26,597 bases of DNA from positions 1 to 26,597 of the forward strand of contig JBCDEC010000029.1 in the NCBI GenBank assembly GCA_039179965.1, in the 5' to 3' direction. The translations under genes were made by a program, and so were the position numbers. Of the stretch, positions 22,769-26,597 are shown in pieces; within the stretch, counting starts at the first letter, position 1, and every line of letters begins with the position of its first letter. Under the pieces are notes generated by a model. That model was given only the letters and a program-made list of their open reading frames with translations. It ran no database searches and had not been told where the DNA came from. The stretch comes from Marinibacterium sp039179965 (GTDB lineage Bacteria > Pseudomonadota > Alphaproteobacteria > Rhodobacterales > Rhodobacteraceae).

Positions 22769-24418
22769 ATGAATTTGCCCCTCAGATCAACCGCCCTTGC
22801 AGCGATGATGGCGGCGATCGGGCTGGCGCCTGCGCTGGCCGACCCGATCCGCACGATCAACCTGGTCACCAGGCCTCAGGCCGCGCAACCGGCGGAATTT
22901 CAGTTCACCCAGCTGATCGCTCAGGAATGGCGCAAGCTGGGCCTTGATGTGAACGTCGAGGTGATGCCGTGGGAGCAAATGATCCAGGCGATCTGGTTCA
23001 GCCGCGACGAATGGGACACCACCGCCTGGCAGATGGTAGGGCGCCCCGAACGTTCGGATCCGGACGAAATCGTCTACAACCTGTTCCATTCGACCACGGC
23101 GGAAAAGGGCTACAACTTCATTGGCTATCAAAGCGATGCCTTTGACGCCGTAGCCGAGGCGCAACGGATCGAGCTGGACCCTGACAAGCGCCGCGAACTG
23201 GTGCGCCAAGCACAGGCCATCCTGGCCGAAGACCAGCCCAACATGATGCTCGCGCATCCGCAGTCGACCTATGCCTTCAACACGGCTGTGTGGAACCCGG
23301 ACTCGGTCGTCGATCAGTCGGGCATCGGCATCAAGAACACCTGGAGCTATCTCCAGATGGAACCGATGGGCGACGTCAAAGACTTTATTCTCAACGCATC
23401 AGACAACGTCACCGCGATGAACCCGCTCTACATTTCAGGGGGCACCGACAGCTGGATTACCGAGCTTGTCTGGGATCGCCTGATGCGGATTGGCCCGGAT
23501 GGACTGCCACAGCCTTGGGCGGCGACGGGCTATGAGTGGCTCGATGACACCACGATCAAGGTCACCCTGCGTGACGACATGATGTGGCACGATGGCCAAC
23601 CGGTGACGCCGGAGGACGTGAAGTATTCGTTCGAGGCTGCCGGGTCGGGCGAAGCGCCGATGTATGGGCCCTTTGTCAGTGCGATCGAAGAGATCACAAT
23701 CGACGGGCAGGACATCACGTTCAAGCTGAACCAGCCGTCGGCGGCCTTCCTGACCGCCAGCCTGTCAAAGATCAACATCATTCCCAAGCACATCTGGGAG
23801 CCGGTGATCGAAGAACAGCTTACTCTGGAGACCAACGCGGAGTCGCACCAGGAAGAGGTGCCGATTGGCTCTGGACCCTACAAGTTCTCCAGCTGGACGC
23901 TGAACGAAGAAGTCGTTCTGGAGGCCAATTCCGACCACTGGGCGGCGCCTAAGGCAGATCGCTGGATTCTTCGGATTGTGCCCAATGTCGAGGCTGCTCT
24001 GGGTATGCTGCGTTCGGGTGAGATCAACTTCCTGTCCGACTTCCCGGGCGATCCGACCGTGGTGAAGACTGCCGCAGAAGAAGATCCGGACCTGACCGCC
24101 GTGTCCACCGTCGACATCGGGTTCCGCTATGTGGCGTTCAACAACCGCCGTCCGCCGTTTGACGACCCGGCCTTCCGCCGGGCGCTCTCGGCAGCGGTCG
24201 ACCGCCGGTTGATTGTCGGAGCGGCCTTCCGGGGATTTGCGGTGCCGTCGAACTCGGTCGTCTCTCCGGCGCTGGGCTTCTGGCACAATGAAGAAACCGT
24301 GGACGGCATGACGGCAGGGGTCGATTTGGCCAAGAGCATGCTGGATGAGGCCGGGTACAAGGTCATCGATGGCAAGCTGAACTACCCCGAAGGCGTCTCC
24401 GAGACGCTGGGTGAGTGA
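22769..24418 (+). CDS. Family-5 (Dpp/Opp-type) solute-binding protein, circularly permuted
   Basis: A 549-residue periplasmic protein with a Sec signal peptide (cut after PALA, residue 24). Residues about 27-198 match the usual C-terminal part of family-5 proteins: FTQLIAQEWRKLGLDVNVEVMP, then SDPDEIVYNLFHSTTAEKGYN and DPDKRRELVRQAQAILAEDQP. Residues about 202-535 match the usual N-terminal and middle parts: LVWDRLMRIGPDG, MMWHDGQPVTPEDVKYSF, IGSGPYKFSSW, DPAFRRALSAAVDRRLIV and KSMLDEAGYK. The order is thus swapped, as in a circular permutation, with the new ends inside the third lobe and the old ends joined by a short linker near 197-204. It should bind a peptide-like or other small ligand for the downstream permeases. 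AGGAG precedes the ATG. It is not a frameshift: the frame is continuous. Confidence 0.92.
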   Translation: MNLPLRSTALAAMMAAIGLAPALADPIRTINLVTRPQAAQPAEFQFTQLIAQEWRKLGLDVNVEVMPWEQMIQAIWFSRDEWDTTAWQMVGRPERSDPDEIVYNLFHSTTAEKGYNFIGYQSDAFDAVAEAQRIELDPDKRRELVRQAQAILAEDQPNMMLAHPQSTYAFNTAVWNPDSVVDQSGIGIKNTWSYLQMEPMGDVKDFILNASDNVTAMNPLYISGGTDSWITELVWDRLMRIGPDGLPQPWAATGYEWLDDTTIKVTLRDDMMWHDGQPVTPEDVKYSFEAAGSGEAPMYGPFVSAIEEITIDGQDITFKLNQPSAAFLTASLSKINIIPKHIWEPVIEEQLTLETNAESHQEEVPIGSGPYKFSSWTLNEEVVLEANSDHWAAPKADRWILRIVPNVEAALGMLRSGEINFLSDFPGDPTVVKTAAEEDPDLTAVSTVDIGFRYVAFNNRRPPFDDPAFRRALSAAVDRRLIVGAAFRGFAVPSNSVVSPALGFWHNEETVDGMTAGVDLAKSMLDEAGYKVIDGKLNYPEGVSETLGE

Positions 24419-24451
24419 TCGTACCGACACGAGCCTGACAGGAGATCCAAG

Positions 24452-25429
24452 ATGAAAGGGGCCACCGCCGTCGGCGCGCGCGTGCTACAAACGGCGTTTG
24501 TGCTGTGGGCGGTGGTCACGATCCTCTTTCTCCTGTTCCGATTGATGCCGGGCAGCCCGCTGGCGGCCTATATCGACCCGAACTTCACGCCCGAGCAGCA
24601 GGCCGAACTGATGGCCCGCTTTGGTTTGGACAGACCGCTCTGGCAGCAATACCTGATCTATCTGGGCAATCTGCTGCAGGGTGATCTTGGCGAAAGCTTC
24701 TTTTATCGCCAGCCGGTCGCCGAGCGTGTCTTGGCACTTTTGCCCAATACCCTGATCCTGACCTTTACTTCGCTGATCATCGCCTACGTGGTGGGCGTCC
24801 TGGCAGGCGCCTATCTGGCCTGGAAACGTGGTGCCCTGGTGGAGCAGATCGGTGTACCGCTGGTCCTGACAACACGGGCAATGCCGGAATTCTGGTTGGG
24901 CATGCTGCTCCTGGCGGTCTTCAGCTTTGGCCTTGGGTGGTTTCCCGCCGGGGGCACGCGTCCTCCGGGCGCGGAATACGAGACGCTCTGGCAACTCTAT
25001 ACGTCCGGCGATTTCTGGTGGCACATGACCCTGCCGGTTCTGACGCTGGCGATCTACAGCCAGGGCCTGCCGCTTTTGTTGATGCGATCCAATATGTTGG
25101 ACGTCATGCGAGAGGATTTTGTGACCATGGCGCGGATCAAGGGTCTGTCGACCTATTCCGTGGTCATCCGCCATGCCGCGCGCAATGCCTTGCTTCCGGT
25201 GATGACGTCCTTCGCGATTGCCGTGGGCTATCAGATTCAAGGCAATGTCGTGGTCGAGACGGTGTTTTCCTGGCCCGGTCTCGGGCGCGAGCTGGTGCGG
25301 GCCGTTTCCACCTCGGATTACCCGTTGGCACAAGGCGCTTTCCTGATGATCGCCATCGTGGTGATCCTGATGAACCTGATTGCTGACCTGCTCTACGCTG
25401 CTCTGGACCCAAGGGTGACCCGTGAGTGA
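24452..25429 (+). CDS. ABC transporter permease, DppB/OppB-like
   Basis: A 325-residue inner-membrane permease of the peptide/nickel family with six hydrophobic segments. Family marks are RLMPGSPL near the first helix, ERVLALLPNTLILTF, and the ATPase-contact loop DFVTMARIKGLS...RHAARNALLPV near 225-252. It ends DPRVTRE, typical of this group. It works with the DppC-like permease next to it, whose GTG start overlaps its stop by eight bases, so translation is probably coupled. AGGAGATC lies before the ATG at 24452. Confidence 0.94.
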   Translation: MKGATAVGARVLQTAFVLWAVVTILFLLFRLMPGSPLAAYIDPNFTPEQQAELMARFGLDRPLWQQYLIYLGNLLQGDLGESFFYRQPVAERVLALLPNTLILTFTSLIIAYVVGVLAGAYLAWKRGALVEQIGVPLVLTTRAMPEFWLGMLLLAVFSFGLGWFPAGGTRPPGAEYETLWQLYTSGDFWWHMTLPVLTLAIYSQGLPLLLMRSNMLDVMREDFVTMARIKGLSTYSVVIRHAARNALLPVMTSFAIAVGYQIQGNVVVETVFSWPGLGRELVRAVSTSDYPLAQGAFLMIAIVVILMNLIADLLYAALDPRVTRE

Positions 25430-26333
25430 GCTGACCACATCCGCCCCCGCAAAGGCACAGCCCGGCCGGGTAAGCCGTTGGATCAGCGCATTGCGGCTGC
25501 CGCTGCATGATCCTTTGGCGATAGTCGGGCTGGCCATTTATGCGACCTTCATTCTGGTTGCGATCTTTGCGCCCTATCTGGCGACCCATGATCCGAACGA
25601 GATCTTCTTCACGTCCGACTTCCAGCTTGCCGCCGACCTGCCCCCCGGGCGGGAGGGATTCATCATGGGCACGACGACACTTGGGCGCGACATCTACTCG
25701 CAACTTGTCTGGGGCGCGCGGTCTGCCCTGCTGATCGGGCTGTCGGCGGCCTTTATGGTGGCGCTGATCGGATCCATAGTGGGGGTCGTAGCTGGCTACT
25801 TTGGCGGCTGGATCGACACCGTGCTGATGCGGCTGGCCGATGTAGCCTTCGGTATCCCGTTCCTGCCCTTCGTCATCGTCCTGTCGGCTTTTCTCGAACC
25901 GTCAATCTGGAACGTGGTGATCGCCATGGCGCTTGTGCTGTGGCGCGACACGGGCCGGGTGATCCGCAGCCAGACCCTGACGCTGCGCAACCGCGTCTAT
26001 GTCGAGGCGGCGCGGGTCTCCGGCTCTTCGGATGTGAAGATCATATTGCGCCACATCGCGCCCAACGTGCTGCCATTGTCGTTCCTTTATGGATCGATCG
26101 CCATCGGGTGGGCCATTCTGACGGAAGCCTCAATCAGCTTTCTGGGGTTCGGGGACCCCGAGTCCATCAGTTGGGGCTACATGCTGCAGGACGCCTTCGC
26201 CAGCCAGGCGCTTTCGAAAGGCTCTTTTTACTGGTTCGTGCCTCCGGGCTTTCTCATCATCCTGATCGTCTCTGCCGGGTTCTTCATCACGCGCGGCTAC
26301 GAGCAGATCCTCTTTCCAAAACTCGACCGATGA
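25422..26333 (+). CDS. ABC transporter permease, DppC/OppC-like
   Basis: A 303-residue inner-membrane permease. The N-terminal part has the usual OppC cytoplasmic stretch (RLPLHDPLAIVGLAIY), then MGTTTLGRDIYSQLVWGARSAL, and the EAA-like loop VYVEAARVSGSSDVKIILRHIAPNVLP near 191-217. FLGFGDPESISWGYML follows. The start is a GTG at 25422 within the end of the DppB-like gene, and its own stop overlaps the next ATG in an ATGA. It forms the channel with the DppB-like subunit. Confidence 0.94.
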   Translation: MSELTTSAPAKAQPGRVSRWISALRLPLHDPLAIVGLAIYATFILVAIFAPYLATHDPNEIFFTSDFQLAADLPPGREGFIMGTTTLGRDIYSQLVWGARSALLIGLSAAFMVALIGSIVGVVAGYFGGWIDTVLMRLADVAFGIPFLPFVIVLSAFLEPSIWNVVIAMALVLWRDTGRVIRSQTLTLRNRVYVEAARVSGSSDVKIILRHIAPNVLPLSFLYGSIAIGWAILTEASISFLGFGDPESISWGYMLQDAFASQALSKGSFYWFVPPGFLIILIVSAGFFITRGYEQILFPKLDR

Positions 26334-26597
26334 CAGGCGCGCTCCTCTCTTTGCAAGACCTCAGCGTCGCCTATCGGGTCGAAACGCAGGACGTTCTGGC
26401 CGTAGACGGTGCCAGCTTTGACGTGCAGCCCGGCAGCATCGTCGGGCTGGTCGGCGAAAGCGGCTGCGGCAAGACCACGCTGGCGCGCGCACTGACCCGC
26501 GTTCTGGCGTCGAACGCGCGCATTGCAGGCGGCAAGGCGATTTTTGACGGTCAGGACATCATCGGATTGTCCGAGCGTGCCATGAATGACCTGCGCT
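26330..26597 (+). CDS. ABC transporter ATP-binding protein, DppD/OppD-like, N-terminal part (cut by window edge)
   Basis: Only the first 89 codons are in the window. It starts MTGALLSLQDLSVAYRVE and has Walker A GESGCGKTT at 42-50, of the peptide-transporter ATPase type. It joins the DppC-like gene by an ATGA overlap and would energise the importer. Whether a second ATPase (DppF-like) follows, or the two are fused, cannot be seen. Confidence 0.92.
   Translation, partial: MTGALLSLQDLSVAYRVETQDVLAVDGASFDVQPGSIVGLVGESGCGKTTLARALTRVLASNARIAGGKAIFDGQDIIGLSERAMNDLR

Noticed and set aside
24380..24451. Frameshift or truncation as the cause of the unusual binding-protein order
   Set aside because: One continuous frame of 549 codons holds a signal peptide, both blocks and a stop; the next gene starts 33 bases later with its own ribosome site.

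Overview
The window is GC-rich, densely packed with short gaps and frequent 4-base start/stop overlaps. It carries several ABC uptake systems, a GMC oxidoreductase, an FNR-type box and Roseobacter-like protein sequences. This suggests an alphaproteobacterium, probably Rhodobacteraceae; that is inference from style and content, as no rRNA or other marker is present. No tRNA, rRNA, CRISPR or insertion sequence was seen.

Layout. (1) 1-1638: the start of a GMC flavoprotein oxidoreductase (minus, cut by the window edge), divergent from a mandelate-racemase-type enolase-superfamily enzyme (plus). (2) 12458 down to 1654, minus strand: eleven tightly packed genes. In transcription order they are a D-tagatose-3-epimerase-like TIM barrel, DhaL, DhaK, a LacD-like class I aldolase, a GntR/UTRA regulator, a FucI/AraA-like isomerase, an ABC ATPase, a YnjB-like binding protein, two permeases and a nucleoside-hydrolase-like protein. 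An MFS transporter (13675-12515) lies just upstream on the same strand. Together they read as a self-contained route: import, possible glycoside cleavage, aldose-ketose isomerisation, C3 epimerisation, phosphorylation by a DhaKL-type kinase, and aldol cleavage to DHAP plus an aldehyde. (3) 13758-16953, plus: a thiolase homologue lacking the nucleophilic Cys, a DUF35/zinc-ribbon partner and an acyl-CoA synthetase, joined by ATGA overlaps. This looks like a CoA-dependent retro-aldolase module rather than a true thiolase. (4) 16954-17359 is non-coding and carries an FNR-type box ahead of a UspF-like stress protein (17360-17767), followed by an APC-family permease. (5) 19258-21852, minus: an M28-family peptidase with an altered catalytic motif, and an IclR regulator. 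(6) 21964 to the right edge, plus: an Asp/Glu-racemase-family protein and a Dpp/Opp-type importer (binding protein, two permeases, start of the ATPase).

The most striking item is the family-5 binding protein at 22769-24418. Its sequence is circularly permuted: the part that is normally C-terminal comes directly after the signal peptide, and the normal N-terminal part follows. Next in interest are the noncanonical sugar operon, the Cys-less thiolase/DUF35 pair and the M28 protein in which the Glu-Glu pair is replaced by His-Ser.
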